Shown: positions 48,601 to 57,704 of the stretch, in pieces
How the letters are laid out: each line of letters opens with the position of its first letter
How positions within the stretch are numbered: position 1 is the first letter of the stretch
Assembly (NCBI GenBank): GCA_025766275.1
Contig: JAFKAC010000007.1
Coordinates: forward strand, 1,922,001 to 1,986,000
DNA length: 64,000 bases
Source: Lactarius indigo
Taxonomy: Eukaryota; Basidiomycota; Agaricomycetes; Russulales; Russulaceae
Direction of reading: 5' to 3'
The notes under the pieces: generated by a model
Databases searched by the model: none
What the model saw: the letters and a program-made list of their open reading frames with translations, nothing else
What the model was told of the DNA's origin: nothing
Program-made: the position numbers and the translations under genes

Positions 48601-49515
48601 GTCACGATAGTGTTCAGGGACCATCTCTTCGAAGGTTTTCTTAGGTTTGGAGGTTATCGCTTTCTCGGCAATCTGCTGAGAGTACGTGAAACCGGCCAAA
48701 CAGAAAACTTCGTCAGAGACCGTGTCCAACACTTTCTCCGCAAGGAGACGGCGACGTTCCATGCGGTTCGCCATAATGCGCGTCACCTCTATCTCTATCT
48801 CCGGTGCAGCTATTTCAGCGCTGGAGTTGAGACGCATAGTGCCTTCCTGCCAATTTATGTGCGGATTCCGATGTCTAAGCCACGGCAGTCCCAATATAAC
48901 TCGCTCTGGGCCTAGTGAAGTGACCATAAAGTCGAACTTTTCTGCACTAGGACCGACTTTGAGAACGAGTGTTACTTTATGGGTAATACTGCCGGCTTCA
49001 TTGAGCGTCCCGTCTATATTATAGAGGGTAATGGGGTGCTCCAGGGGAACTTGCAACATCTTGTGGCGGTCAGCGTACTTCTTGTCCAGGAACAACGAAG
49101 TTGCTCCGGAGTCTACCATGGCTGCTACTTTTACAGTACGATGACGTCCTTGTAATTCAACAGAAATATGAAAATGAGATCTGCTATCTTTTGTTTCGGG
49201 AATAATACATGAAGAAAGCGCTGCATCAGAAATCATCACTTGCGGCGCTGCTACAAATTGTGGAGCAATCGGAACACTAATACTATTGTTCATCTCCGAG
49301 GCAGATGTAGATGTAGAATCAGAACAGGAGGCCGAGACATCACTACTATCAACTTTACAGGCAGAAACAGAATGGTACGTAGGAATTACAGATTGGTCCG
49401 AGTCCGAAACGAGGCGAGATCGTAGGCATATCTTACAACTACATGAAGCCGAGTCAACCGTATCTGTTTTACAGGGGGAGTCCGCAGCTATGACTACCCC
49501 TGGATCTAAAAAGCC
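45622..49515 (-). CDS. Element H Pol polyprotein with chromodomain
   Basis: About 1,298 codons counted from the frameshift site at 49509-49515; an in-frame ATG also lies at 49293. An N-terminal Cys/Ser-rich linker precedes protease AMVDSGATSLFLDK (about 49115); RT LRLVQDYRRLNKI and VYMDDILIYSNN (about 48060-48030); RNase H VEVDASGFATGGI; IN zinc finger CHDSVTTGHPGKN with CDRCQRYRK; IN core GIDLIGPLPMSHGKD, VISDRGPQFAAR, YHPQANGQVERK; GPF-type linker KQLGPFEVTKV; chromodomain YEVDHIRDSKLFGRTLKYL to GEDTWEPAKN. The C-terminus is short, with no extension. No internal stop. Confidence 0.93.
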   Translation of the reverse strand, partial: GFLDPGVVIAADSPCKTDTVDSASCSCKICLRSRLVSDSDQSVIPTYHSVSACKVDSSDVSASCSDSTSTSASEMNNSISVPIAPQFVAAPQVMISDAALSSCIIPETKDSRSHFHISVELQGRHRTVKVAAMVDSGATSLFLDKKYADRHKMLQVPLEHPITLYNIDGTLNEAGSITHKVTLVLKVGPSAEKFDFMVTSLGPERVILGLPWLRHRNPHINWQEGTMRLNSSAEIAAPEIEIEVTRIMANRMERRRLLAEKVLDTVSDEVFCLAGFTYSQQIAEKAITSKPKKTFEEMVPEHYRDFAKVFSEEESQRLPEHQPWDHAIDLEPDAVKHWKVKTYPMSPSEQVELDKFLDEHIGKGYLVPSKSPMASPVFFIKKKDGKLRLVQDYRRLNKITIKNRYPLPLAADIINRLKGAQYFTKFDVRWGYHNIRIKEGDEWKGAIVTNRGLYEPKVMYFGMTNSPATFQALMNAVFADLIAQGEVAVYMDDILIYSNNLKHHRKIVREVLTRLEQYDLYLKPEKCDFEKQEMEYLGMIIRPGEVQMDPGKVSAVKEWPTPTTLKEVRAFIRFANFYRRFIKDFAAIARPLHDLTKKDTPWIWQSEQQKAFDLLKERFVQEPILKVYDPNLPTRVEVDASGFATGGILTQKYPDGLWHPIAYRSQSMSKEERNYEIYDREMLGLIRALEDWRHFLEGISFEVITDHKNMEWWATMKDLNRRQARWALFLSRFAFKITYKKGESMQADALSRFSRDQVRDSEDNRQVQVLKPEHFLAAAKAHFVPETDSLGSRIKLASIREAEVIEGLKSISKTAPKALLDGVLMWEEEDGFIYHRGKLYVPNDRALRRDVVKSCHDSVTTGHPGKNGTIELVSRYYWWPRMSGFIASYVEGCDRCQRYRKDLHPKATIQPQEVPEGPWQIVGIDLIGPLPMSHGKDMILNVVDHYTKQIHLFPVTSQITADGVASIYFEQIFPLHGIPRKVISDRGPQFAARSMRALYKRLGIDAGLTTAYHPQANGQVERKNQEVEIYLRMFISKRQDDWADLLPTAEFVVNSRLNSATGHTPFELLYGFTPDFTIPAGRPTGIPLLDKRLQHLVSTRKDAEAALRLSKRRMQTDVEQRTKPYSFNVGDKVWLQAKQIKIHQQSSKLGPKQLGPFEVTKVISDVDYKLALPPALRIHDVFHVDRLSPYKGNEVNGFTPPPPDPVTVEGEEEYEVDHIRDSKLFGRTLKYLVRWKGYGEGEDTWEPAKNLAHAPDAVKEFHSSNPGAPRKIVALIYASLPWQAHHVDTLANADVDP

Positions 49516-50709
49516 GCTTTAAGAGCGTTAATTTGCTCTTGTTGGGCTGTGAGCGCCGCCAGTAACTTTGCCACGTCTGCCTGCGACGTATTGGCTTTGG
49601 GCGGTGGAAGCCGCCGACTGACTGGAAGAAGGTTGGGAGGGGGTCTCCTCGCTACTGGCCGCAGCTTTCGCTTTGGCAGGTTTCCCCATAAATTTGAGCA
49701 TGCAGACGGGTGCCCTATGTCCGACCTTTTGACAATGGTGGCATACGTCGCGTTCGTGATTTCCATCCTTCTTTGAGTGGTCCTTAGAACCACACCCGTA
49801 ACACTTGCCTTGCATGTGTTTTTGATAGTCTTGCCGGGTCTTTCCGCCGGATGCGGGCTTGCTCGTGCCGGATCCCTGCTGACGTGATGCGTCAACTTGC
49901 ATTGCGTCTGGATCGGACGGCTTGCCTGCAGGCAAGATCGACTGGCTGGACGAACCGCCCTTCTTCTCCGAGTCCCTCTGTCTCAGTCGCTGATCTAGCG
50001 ACTGTGAGACCTGCTTGAGGTCGTCGAAGTCGACGTGGGCCTTGTCCGTCAAGGCTAAGGCATCTTTTACGCGGTCCGAGAGACCGTCGTAGAAGCGGGT
50101 GCGGAGGTCTGCTTTTGACCATCCAGTCTGTCCAGAGTATTGTTCGAACACGGATCGGTACTCTGCAACCGATCCGCGGCCCTGTTTTGTTTTCTTCAGC
50201 TGCTCCCTCGCTGTCTCTGTAGTGTCGAGGGGCGAAAACCGTCGGTTAAACTCTTTGACGAATTCGTCCCACGAGCTACCGAACGGGATATTGTTTGACT
50301 GAAGTTGTTCAAGGTAAGGGAGAGCCCATGACTTGGCTTCCCCTTCCATAAGGTTAAGAACCGCCATAATCCAGCGGTCTTCTGCCCGGAAGTACATGCC
50401 CTGGGCCGGGTCCCAGGTGTTCATGGCGTCCTGCTGTGAGCCTGCCCAATTATGGAAGGCTGCAAGGAAGTGACGGGCATCTGTAGAGTTGCCTTTCCCA
50501 TCCCAGGCTTTGGGACGGGCCACTACTTCCTTGTGTTTGGTGCTGGGCTTGGCCGCGGTTGCTGAAACCTGTGCGGTCAAGTCTGTGACCTTTTGTGTTA
50601 ATATTCCGACTACTTGGCCTAAGTCGCTTATTAGGCGCAGGCAGTCGTTGAGAGTTGGGGGCGGAGCAGGAGCTGTTGGTGTGGGGGGAGCGGCGGCGGC
50701 GGCGGACAT
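49506..50709 (-). CDS. Element H Gag, probably with a +1 frame break near its end
   Basis: ATG 50709 opens MSAAAAAPPTPTAPAPPP. Helical capsid-like region (SWDEFVKEFNRRFSPLDT, KKTKQGRGSVAEYRSVFEQY), then zinc clusters CYGCGSKDHSKKDG and CHHCQKVGHRAPVC. The ATG frame ends at 49528. A more protein-like ending (DVAKLLAALTAQQEQINALK) lies in the +1 frame and runs to TAG 49508-49506 at the slippery site. A one-base insertion, for instance in the C run near 49650, would explain this; programmed +1 shifting is the alternative. Confidence 0.78.
49509..49515 (-). promoter_or_regulatory. Element H gag-pol -1 frameshift site GGCTTTT
   Basis: GCT TTT TAG becomes GGC TTT TTA GAT, entering pol. As in element E, the stop codon lies in the A site at the slip. 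Position and GGNTTTT form match the other elements. Confidence 0.62.
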
Positions 50710-50973
50710 CTTATCTAACTCGTCTTGTCTCTTTCTTTCCTCGTACTTTTTGATCGACTCCCTTCTGTCTTCGATGAGGCGAAGCTGTTCGTCTTCGTCG
50801 AAGTCGTCCCAGTTGTCGAAGTTCTTGATCCACTCTTTTTCTTCTTTAGAGAGGATCGTTCTGTACTTCGAGGTTACTCCTGTGGGATACTGAGCTTGAG
50901 CTTGCGCTGCTCTCTGTTTCCCTTTGGGAGCTATTGTGGGATTGGACGGACGGGGGAGGAGAAAGTTCGGGGA
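50710..50973 (-). CDS. Element H: AUG-free in-frame extension upstream of gag ATG
   Basis: The gag frame stays open for about 88 codons before ATG 50709, from a TAA near 50976, with no ATG. It encodes protein-like sequence (SKYRTILSKEEKEWIKN, FDNWDDFDEDEQLRLIEDRR, KKYEERKRQDELDK), acidic then basic and probably helical. It may be an N-terminal extension of Gag reached by a non-AUG start or by shifting from the overlapping leader ORF. No conventional start is present. Confidence 0.55.
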
Positions 50974-51517
50974 TTAAAGCTGCCGCGAAGGCGATCAGCT
51001 GAGGGACGGTGAAAGGGGTGCCTTCAACAAGGCCGAAAGCTCCGTGAAGTTCTAGGAGGGCGAAACGAAAATCTCTGTCGTAATAGATGGCGCGGACGTA
51101 TGCTTCCGCGTCGTTCTGAGGTTCGCCTTCTAGAGAAAACCTGTAGTGGACTTCTTCACCAGCGAAGATTTCTCGCTGATAAACTACAGGGGGTGCTTGG
51201 GGGTCGTCAACGAGTGTCTCGTTGGAAGAGGAGTGCGCCGAGTGATAGGAGTGCTCCGAAACTACTGTCGGAGTTGGAGATGCGAAACGGGGTGAAGGGA
51301 TTGGGTCAGAGGACGATTGACCTGCTCCCTGAACGTGCAGCGATGCCGAAGCAGAGGCTGAATTGGGAGTGAAATAAGAACGTGGGGGTGATGGGGGCGC
51401 TGGGACAGGGAGTATAGTTTCCTGTCTCCTCCGGAAGAGACGTCGAAGACGCTGACGTACGTTCGCAAATATGCGAGGCAGTTTGAAAAAGGAGAGGTGG
51501 TAATATGTGACGACGTG
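50846..51517 (-). CDS. Element H leader ORF: 223 codons with no ATG, GTG or TTG
   Basis: The frame opens after TAA at 51520-51518 and stops at TAA 50848-50846. Features: basic segment FANVRQRLRRLFRRRQE, Pro/Ser-rich middle, then an apparently folded part (VVYQREIFAGEEVHYRFSLE, AEAYVRAIYYDRDFRFALL, TVPQLIAFAAALIPEL). No ATG, GTG or TTG codon occurs in this frame, so start-codon-based gene finders will miss it. It overlaps the gag-frame extension by about 128 bases. It resembles E ORF1 in location and style. Function unknown. Confidence 0.6.
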   Translation of the reverse strand, partial: HVVTYYHLSFFKLPRIFANVRQRLRRLFRRRQETILPVPAPPSPPRSYFTPNSASASASLHVQGAGQSSSDPIPSPRFASPTPTVVSEHSYHSAHSSSNETLVDDPQAPPVVYQREIFAGEEVHYRFSLEGEPQNDAEAYVRAIYYDRDFRFALLELHGAFGLVEGTPFTVPQLIAFAAALIPELSPPPSVQSHNSSQRETESSASSSSVSHRSNLEVQNDPL

Positions 51518-52033
51518 TTACGACGACCGCGAAACGCTAAGTCGAAGGTGATTGGAGGGTCCGATCAAGCAAGACCAATACACAGTGATGTTTCACACTG
51601 CGCGAGGCTGCGGCGATAACGGGACACTCAGGAATGGGGTAAGGAAATGTGTAGAGCCACAAGGCTGTCTGCCTCAGTCTTCTCGACCTGTTGGCTGCCT
51701 CTCACGCCGAAGCGCTCTCAAACTTTTCTGTTTACTTCGCGTACAGCTGTCGCAGGCTAGGCCTGGCAGGCTTCTCTTCCACTTGCAGCTTATCTGGCGT
51801 GGTGACCAGTTCTGCAAGCAGTACCCAAACGTTCTACTGATGACCAGATAGAACGCCTATAGGCAAGCACAATCTATGCCGACTTTACGGACAATAGAGT
51901 TGTACCAAGATAGCGCAGATTCTGCGTACGAAGGTCCACAGGCAAAGAGTGAGGTGGATAACACAAGGGACTTGTGGTCGTCAACCACCTAGAATAGAAA
52001 ACGCCAGTAAGAAGAAGGGGCGTGTGAAGGAAG
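51518..52033 (-). other. Element H leader, AUG-free, no clear coding
   Basis: About 516 bp between the PBS and the leader ORF. All three minus frames are interrupted and no conserved motif is seen, yet no AUG occurs on the transcript strand. Confidence 0.5.
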
Positions 52034-52043
52034 AACTTGTCCT
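52034..52043 (-). other. Element H self-primer binding site
   Basis: Minus strand AGGACAAGTT, two bases from the LTR, complementary to AACTTGTCCT starting at 52318 in the LTR. Confidence 0.76.
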
Positions 52044-52045
52044 AA

Positions 52046-52818
52046 TGTAGCGGTATGACTTATCGCGACAACTAGACCAAGCAAAGAGTAAGTGAACTGA
52101 ACTAGTACACACTCAAGCCTAACGCGGAGACAAGTCACGCGCCGAACGTACAGTCACAGTGGAGAGTAGACACGCTTGACACCTTTATGCAAGATGCTAT
52201 GTCAGGTGATCACACTGTGGCACGCTGAGTGGAGAACCAAGAGGACAAGTTCAACATTGGAGAGGTAAGGGAAGTACAAGGAAATACGCACCTGAGTGGA
52301 GAACCAAGAGGACAAGTTGGTTCCACTCAGGACGCTACATGAGGGTTTATATACTATGCTGCGGCTGAGTTCGAATTACTACTAAACCTTGTTACTAAAG
52401 GTATGCGTAATAGTAATGAGTCAGACGCTGACGCGTCGTGTCTAATAATAGTGTTATCTATTGTGCTGACTGATGCACAGTCATTAATGCTGACAGAACA
52501 ATGACGTGTCCTTATCTATGAGTCACAACCCTATGACAACGTAGTCTAGAACTGTCTAGAACCTTCCCTGCTTATCGTCCAATGAGAAACTACTGTACTA
52601 ATAAGGAAAGTGACCTTAAGAGGCAACTCCTGATAAGGAGGTTGCTATCCCAGGGTCACGTGCTTGTGGGTGCACGTGTTGGCATCACGTGACTAACCAT
52701 CTTATCATATCTAGTGATAAGGACTTGGATGTTTGACACAACGTTAGAGACTCATATCTTCACCGAATAAATCCGTAAAAATACAGAAAAATAAGGCGAA
52801 AATAGAGCGTCCGTGACA
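52046..52818 (-). repeat. Element H 5' LTR with promoter
   Basis: Minus-strand TATATAAA starts at 52353; the self-primer word starts 35 bp later at 52318. A long inverted repeat (CCTGAGTGGA / TCCACTCAGG and AACCAA / TTGGTT) places the primer word in its loop. A second copy of AACTTGTCCT lies at 52242-52251. One AUG (52258) lies between the two copies. Confidence 0.92.
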
Positions 52819-52823
52819 GTGGC

Positions 52824-55800
52824 TCTGCAGGAGGCTCACTCCCTCCTCCTTCTGGGTCCACACCCTCCACATGTCTCTCTCAGGCCCACAGTGCCAACTT
52901 TGGCATGCCATCTGGCATCCACCTCACCCAGTTTGATGGCACTGGCTGGAACGAATGGTCTGGAACCATTGAGGCTATCCTCACGCTGCATGAGGCTGAA
53001 GATGTGTTCACCTTGGACACACCCCCATCTGGTATCACTACCGATGAGTGGGACTCAGTCCAGCGTCGCTCCAAGGCGTACCTCCGCCTTTACTTAAAGC
53101 CAGATGTCTACTCCCTTGTGGCGGACAATATTGTCTATGCCACTTTCAAGGCGAAGTGGGACAAGCTGAGAGACGTATACGCTGGTGCTTTGGGCAGCAC
53201 CACCATCTTTAACTTGTGGATCCAGTTAACACAAGCCCGCCTCAATGACTCCGCACCCATGGCCGCTCAGCTGGCCAAGCTCAATGAGCTTAGGGTTGCC
53301 CTTTCCAACGCGCAGATGGGTGTCTCTGACGTCCAATACTGCCTCATTCTCCTCCATGCGCTGCCGCCCTCTTATGAGGTGTTGGCCTCTACAATCCTCG
53401 CTAGTGGGGCCCCCTCCACACTCAAGCACGCTGAGATCATAGCGCGCATAGTGTCGGAAGAAGCTCGCTGCGCCGGGCCCTCTGGCTCTTCCCTCAACAA
53501 GGTGGCCCCCGTCAAGTCGACGGGCAAAAAGGGCAAGAAGGACCACTCTGGTCTGACTTGTCACTATTGCAACAAAAAGGGCCACATCAAGCCTGACTGC
53601 AGGAAGAAAAAGAAGGATGAGGCTGACGCAAAGGAGAAGGAGAAGGCAGGCAACAAGGCTGCAAATAGTCATATTCTTGTACCTACCACCGCCTCCATTA
53701 AGGAGGTCGAAGAGCCCGCCATAGACTGGGCCTCTCAATCTATTTCTGTTGCCTTGTATGCTGCCTCACGTGTGCGTTGGATGATGGACAGTGGTGCTAC
53801 ACACCACATTACACCACATCGGTCTGACTTCAAAGACTATACCCCAACCAAAGGCACTGTACGCCTAGGGGATAAGTCCACAATAGACCAAGTGGGTGTC
53901 GGGTCTGTCATCTTTACTACGAGCCAGGGCATCTCTATCACCCTAAGTAATGTGCTACACCTACCACAGGTGAAAACGCGCTTCTTGTCAACGCGCGCCC
54001 TAGCACAAAAGGGTGCTGAGATTGCCTTTGATAGTGGCTCATTTAAAATATCTATCAACCAAAAGTGTGTGGCCAAAGGCTACCTTGAGGACAACCTTTA
54101 CTGGTTGGACGCAGCCAGCGTCGGCCTCAACGCCCACACAAAATCAAGTGCTGCCACACTTGATATCTGGCATCAACGCATGGGACACATCTCCTCTGCG
54201 GCGCTGAAAGCGCATGGTCCCTCTGCCACTACTGGTATGGACATAGATAGCTCTACCACAGCACACACAGTCTGCCGTGGGTGCGAGATGGGCAAGTCCA
54301 CTCGCCAACCCTTTTCTGCGTCCTCCAACAAAAGGACAACTCGTCAATTTGAGATTGTGCACAGTGACCTCGCCGGTCCTATGCAAACTCAGTCCCTGCA
54401 AGGCTCGACGTATACAGCCACCTTCATAGACGACCACACTAAGTTCACTGTGGTACACTTCCTTAAGTCGAAGGACCAGTTTGCTAAGTCGCTGCAGATG
54501 TATTTGGCTTGGGGTGAAACCCAGTCTGGCCATAAACTGCGCGCTCTGCACTCTGACCGCGGTGGCGAATACATGTCGAGTGTCACGCAGGACATTCTTA
54601 AGCAGAAAGGGATAGAGCATCACCTCACGATGCCAGGTTCACCACAGTCCAACGGGAAAGCCGAGCGGTTTAACCGCACCATTATGGATAAGGCAATGTC
54701 CATGCTCCACACAGCTGGCATGTCTAAAGGCTTCTGGGAGCATGCAGTGTGCGCAGCTGTGCACATCTATAACCGCTCTCCAGTCCGTGGGCTTAAGTGG
54801 CGCACTCCCTATGAGCTCTGGCACTCTGGCAAAGTGCCTGATGTCTCACATCTTCGTGTCTTTGGATGCAAGGGGTACATGCACGTACCCGCTGATAAGC
54901 GTCGCAAATTGGATGCGAAGGCCATTGAGGTCACGCTTATCGGGTTTGAGCCCGAATCAAAGGGCTATAAGCTCTGGGACCGCTCAACCCGCTCCGTCCG
55001 AGTGTCCAGGGATGTGACATTCGACGAGAGTAGCTTTCTGTCCCTCCAGGGTGTTGAGACACACCCCACACCTTCACCACCAGTCGTGCCTAGCACAACA
55101 GTGACTGCCGTGCCTCACCCGCCGGCGTTACCACCAATGCGAGCCCCCTCCCCTGCACACTCCAGTAGTAGTGAGGAGGAGGATGTTGAAAAGCTCCTAG
55201 ACCCCCCACAAGTCCAACCACGCCCCACCACTCCACCACCTGCTCTGCCGGCTCCGCCCACCACACCTAAGCGTGAGCAAGCCACTCCCACTTCACCCCC
55301 GCCGCGTCCTAGTGCAACGCGCATTATGCGCCATGTCCCTCCTCCCTCACCAGAAATGCCTGGGGGATTTGAGGATCGTGCACAGCGTAGTCAGCTGTTG
55401 CGCGAGATGGACAATGCACCAAGGCGCAGTGCTCGTGCCCCTGTCCCTAATCCGCGTTACTTCAATGTGGATAATGCGGCATGGCACAGCAGGCGTCTGG
55501 GGTATGCAGAGTTATTGGCTGCTGCCTTTGTAGGCCGAGACCCTGCAACTTATGCAGAGGCCATGCGGTCTGCAGCTGCAGATGAGTGGACTAAGGCGTG
55601 TCAGTACGAAATGGACGCCCTAGCAAAAAATGGGACTTGGGAGTTAGTGGATCTCCCGCCTAATCGCAAGGCAGTAAAATCCAAATGGGTCTTCAAGCTC
55701 AAAGCGGATGGCCGCTACAGAGCTCGCTTGGTGGCTAAGGGGTTCACGCAGATCCCTGGCGTAGATTTTGATGAAACCTTCTCTCCCGTCGCACGATTTG

Positions 55801-57083
55801 AGTCGCTACGTTTACTTCTGGTGTTGGCCGCGCTGGAGGACTGGCACATCCATCAGATGGATGTCAAGTCTGCTTTTCTCAATGGCGTGCTTGATGAGGA
55901 GATTTACATGGAGCAGCCACAAGGTTTCACTGTCACTGGCTCTGAGACAAAGGTGTGTCGCCTGGTTAAGGCGATTTATGGTCTCAAACAGGCCTCCCGT
56001 GCATGGAACTTGCAATTCCATGGAGTGCTCACTGCACTCGGCTTTAAGCGGACGTTTGCTGATGCTGGCATATATGTGATGCCTCAACGGGAGGGGTATG
56101 ATCCACTCTTCGTTATTGTCTACGTTGACGACATCACTATACTGGGTCCCTCGTTGAGTGGAATCAAGCGCCTTAAGTCAGATTTGTCTGAACGCTATGA
56201 GATGACAGATCTCGGGGAGATAGAGTCTTATCTTGGTATGCGCATTGTGCGCGACCGCTCCCTCAGACGCATCGAAATAGATCAGTCTGGCTATATCAAG
56301 GATGTCCTTGAACGCTTTGGCATGTCTGATGCCACACCACACAACACACCCTTGCCCGCTGGTGCTGACGAGCACCTGGTTAAATATACGTCGCAGGCAA
56401 CTGCCCCAGATATTTCTCACTACCAGTCCTTGATTGGGAGTCTGCTTTATGTGCAGATTGGCACTAGGCCAGATATCTCTTTCGCTGTGTCACGTTTGGC
56501 GCAGTATGCAGCGAATCCTTCACCACAACATCTGCGACTTGCGCAGTATGTCCTGTCCTACTTAGTGGGAACTATGGATATGCGTATTGTCTATGATGGC
56601 GCCAATGGCGATGGCCTTCATGGCTACACTGATTCCAGTCTGGCTGATCAGACTGACGACCGCCACTCCACCTCTGGTTATGTGTTCCTACTAGCTAACG
56701 GTGCAATAAGCTGGTCTTCGCGCAAGCAAAAGACTGTTGCCCAAAACACAACGGAAGCGGAATACATGGCCATGACCGACGCGGCTAACCAGGCTGCGTG
56801 GTATCAGAGCTTCCTCACAGAACTCGGGTACAAGGTCGACGACCCCATCCCACTGCATGGTGACAATAAGGGTGCCATTGACTTGGCCTTGAACCCTGTC
56901 ACTGGGAGACGGTCTAAGCACATTGCCATACGGCATCATGTTATCAGGGAGTACATCGAAAAGGGGACCATCACCCTCATTAGAACTCCTACTGTGGATA
57001 TGGTTGCGGACGGCTTTACAAAGTCACTACCGCGTGTCCTGCTACAGAAGCACAACGATGACATGGGACTCATGTGTACTTAG
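52824..57083 (+). CDS. Element G copia Gag-Pol polyprotein, main part
   Basis: Continues codon 22 onward (1,440 codons in all). Approximate full-protein residues: Gag N-terminal region GIHLTQFDGTGWNEW (50-65); CCHC CHYCNKKGHIKPDC (about 267-280); protease WMMDSGATHHI (about 340); integrase zinc finger WHQRMGHIS with CRGCEMGK; IN core HSDLAGPM, FIDDHTKF, HSDRGGEY, SNGKAERFNR; Pro-rich linker; RT MDVKSAFLNG and VIVYVDDITIL (about 1118-1128); RNase H GYTDSSLAD, TTEAEYMAM, GDNKGAID. PR-IN-RT-RH order defines Ty1/copia. The frame is open, ending TAG after MGLMCT. It is disabled in place by H. Confidence 0.95.
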   Translation, partial: SAGGSLPPPSGSTPSTCLSQAHSANFGMPSGIHLTQFDGTGWNEWSGTIEAILTLHEAEDVFTLDTPPSGITTDEWDSVQRRSKAYLRLYLKPDVYSLVADNIVYATFKAKWDKLRDVYAGALGSTTIFNLWIQLTQARLNDSAPMAAQLAKLNELRVALSNAQMGVSDVQYCLILLHALPPSYEVLASTILASGAPSTLKHAEIIARIVSEEARCAGPSGSSLNKVAPVKSTGKKGKKDHSGLTCHYCNKKGHIKPDCRKKKKDEADAKEKEKAGNKAANSHILVPTTASIKEVEEPAIDWASQSISVALYAASRVRWMMDSGATHHITPHRSDFKDYTPTKGTVRLGDKSTIDQVGVGSVIFTTSQGISITLSNVLHLPQVKTRFLSTRALAQKGAEIAFDSGSFKISINQKCVAKGYLEDNLYWLDAASVGLNAHTKSSAATLDIWHQRMGHISSAALKAHGPSATTGMDIDSSTTAHTVCRGCEMGKSTRQPFSASSNKRTTRQFEIVHSDLAGPMQTQSLQGSTYTATFIDDHTKFTVVHFLKSKDQFAKSLQMYLAWGETQSGHKLRALHSDRGGEYMSSVTQDILKQKGIEHHLTMPGSPQSNGKAERFNRTIMDKAMSMLHTAGMSKGFWEHAVCAAVHIYNRSPVRGLKWRTPYELWHSGKVPDVSHLRVFGCKGYMHVPADKRRKLDAKAIEVTLIGFEPESKGYKLWDRSTRSVRVSRDVTFDESSFLSLQGVETHPTPSPPVVPSTTVTAVPHPPALPPMRAPSPAHSSSSEEEDVEKLLDPPQVQPRPTTPPPALPAPPTTPKREQATPTSPPPRPSATRIMRHVPPPSPEMPGGFEDRAQRSQLLREMDNAPRRSARAPVPNPRYFNVDNAAWHSRRLGYAELLAAAFVGRDPATYAEAMRSAAADEWTKACQYEMDALAKNGTWELVDLPPNRKAVKSKWVFKLKADGRYRARLVAKGFTQIPGVDFDETFSPVARFESLRLLLVLAALEDWHIHQMDVKSAFLNGVLDEEIYMEQPQGFTVTGSETKVCRLVKAIYGLKQASRAWNLQFHGVLTALGFKRTFADAGIYVMPQREGYDPLFVIVYVDDITILGPSLSGIKRLKSDLSERYEMTDLGEIESYLGMRIVRDRSLRRIEIDQSGYIKDVLERFGMSDATPHNTPLPAGADEHLVKYTSQATAPDISHYQSLIGSLLYVQIGTRPDISFAVSRLAQYAANPSPQHLRLAQYVLSYLVGTMDMRIVYDGANGDGLHGYTDSSLADQTDDRHSTSGYVFLLANGAISWSSRKQKTVAQNTTEAEYMAMTDAANQAAWYQSFLTELGYKVDDPIPLHGDNKGAIDLALNPVTGRRSKHIAIRHHVIREYIEKGTITLIRTPTVDMVADGFTKSLPRVLLQKHNDDMGLMCT

Positions 57084-57091
57084 ATTGTAGA

Positions 57092-57102
57092 TCACGGGGA
57101 GA
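57092..57102 (+). other. Element G polypurine tract
   Basis: CACGGGGAGA abuts the 3' LTR. Confidence 0.6.
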
Positions 57103-57699
57103 TGTTGATAAGTGACCCTTGCGCACTTAGCGGCTCATACGGACCGGACTTGCAGCATGGACTGCTTTAGATTAGATATATAGGACTTGTAGATTAGATA
57201 CTGTTTTGATCTGTACAATCCATTACTTATCATTGCGTCACCTATGACATCATGTACTATGACATCATGCGGACTCCTCTGGACCTGTCATTGTACTACG
57301 TCTCTGTTCTTCCTTTAGATATATCTTTATTGTGATGTCATTATGATATCATCTCAGTCTGGACCCTTCTTGTTCTATACGCCTTGTTCTCCATAGTTGT
57401 AGAACAATGCGCTCCTTGTATTCTGTGACCTATAGTTACTCCCCTTGTACTAGTGTCACGCCTCTGTACAGTATAAGTAGACTGCTTGTACGCCCTGGTC
57501 CACATCAGTTCTCTCACTGCTGTGTGCCAGGTATGTCTTCTCCTCTGTAATACCATTATCAGTTCTCTCACTGCTGTGTGCCAGACACCTCTTGCTTCCA
57601 CTGCTTTACTTCCTGTTTGCTGCTTCCAGCCACCCAGCTTATCTCACCACAGTCTCCTTTGTCCACTGTGAGTATGCTATCTTTGTGTGCTGTTCATCA
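57103..57699 (+). repeat. Element G 3' LTR
   Basis: 597 bp; one visible difference from 43399-43995. Followed by the GCCTC duplication. Confidence 0.95.
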
Positions 57700-57704
57700 G
57701 CCTC

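Larger units (their letters stand above)
44837..52818 (-). mobile_element. Element H: Ty3/gypsy retrotransposon inserted in copia element G
   Basis: 7,982 bp with paired 773-bp LTRs with one visible difference, and target duplication GTGGC (44832-44836, 52819-52823). Order on the minus strand: LTR, PBS, long AUG-free leader, gag, pol, polypurine tract, LTR. Youngest layer of the right half together with E. Confidence 0.95.
43399..57699 (+). mobile_element. Element G: Ty1/copia retrotransposon carrying element H
   Basis: Paired 597-bp LTRs with one visible difference (43705 versus 57409), target duplication GCCTC (43394-43398, 57700-57704). Element H is inserted at codon 21 of the single gag-pol frame. 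Without H the element is about 6.3 kb, with an open frame of 1,440 codons, so G was probably intact until H arrived. Confidence 0.96.
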
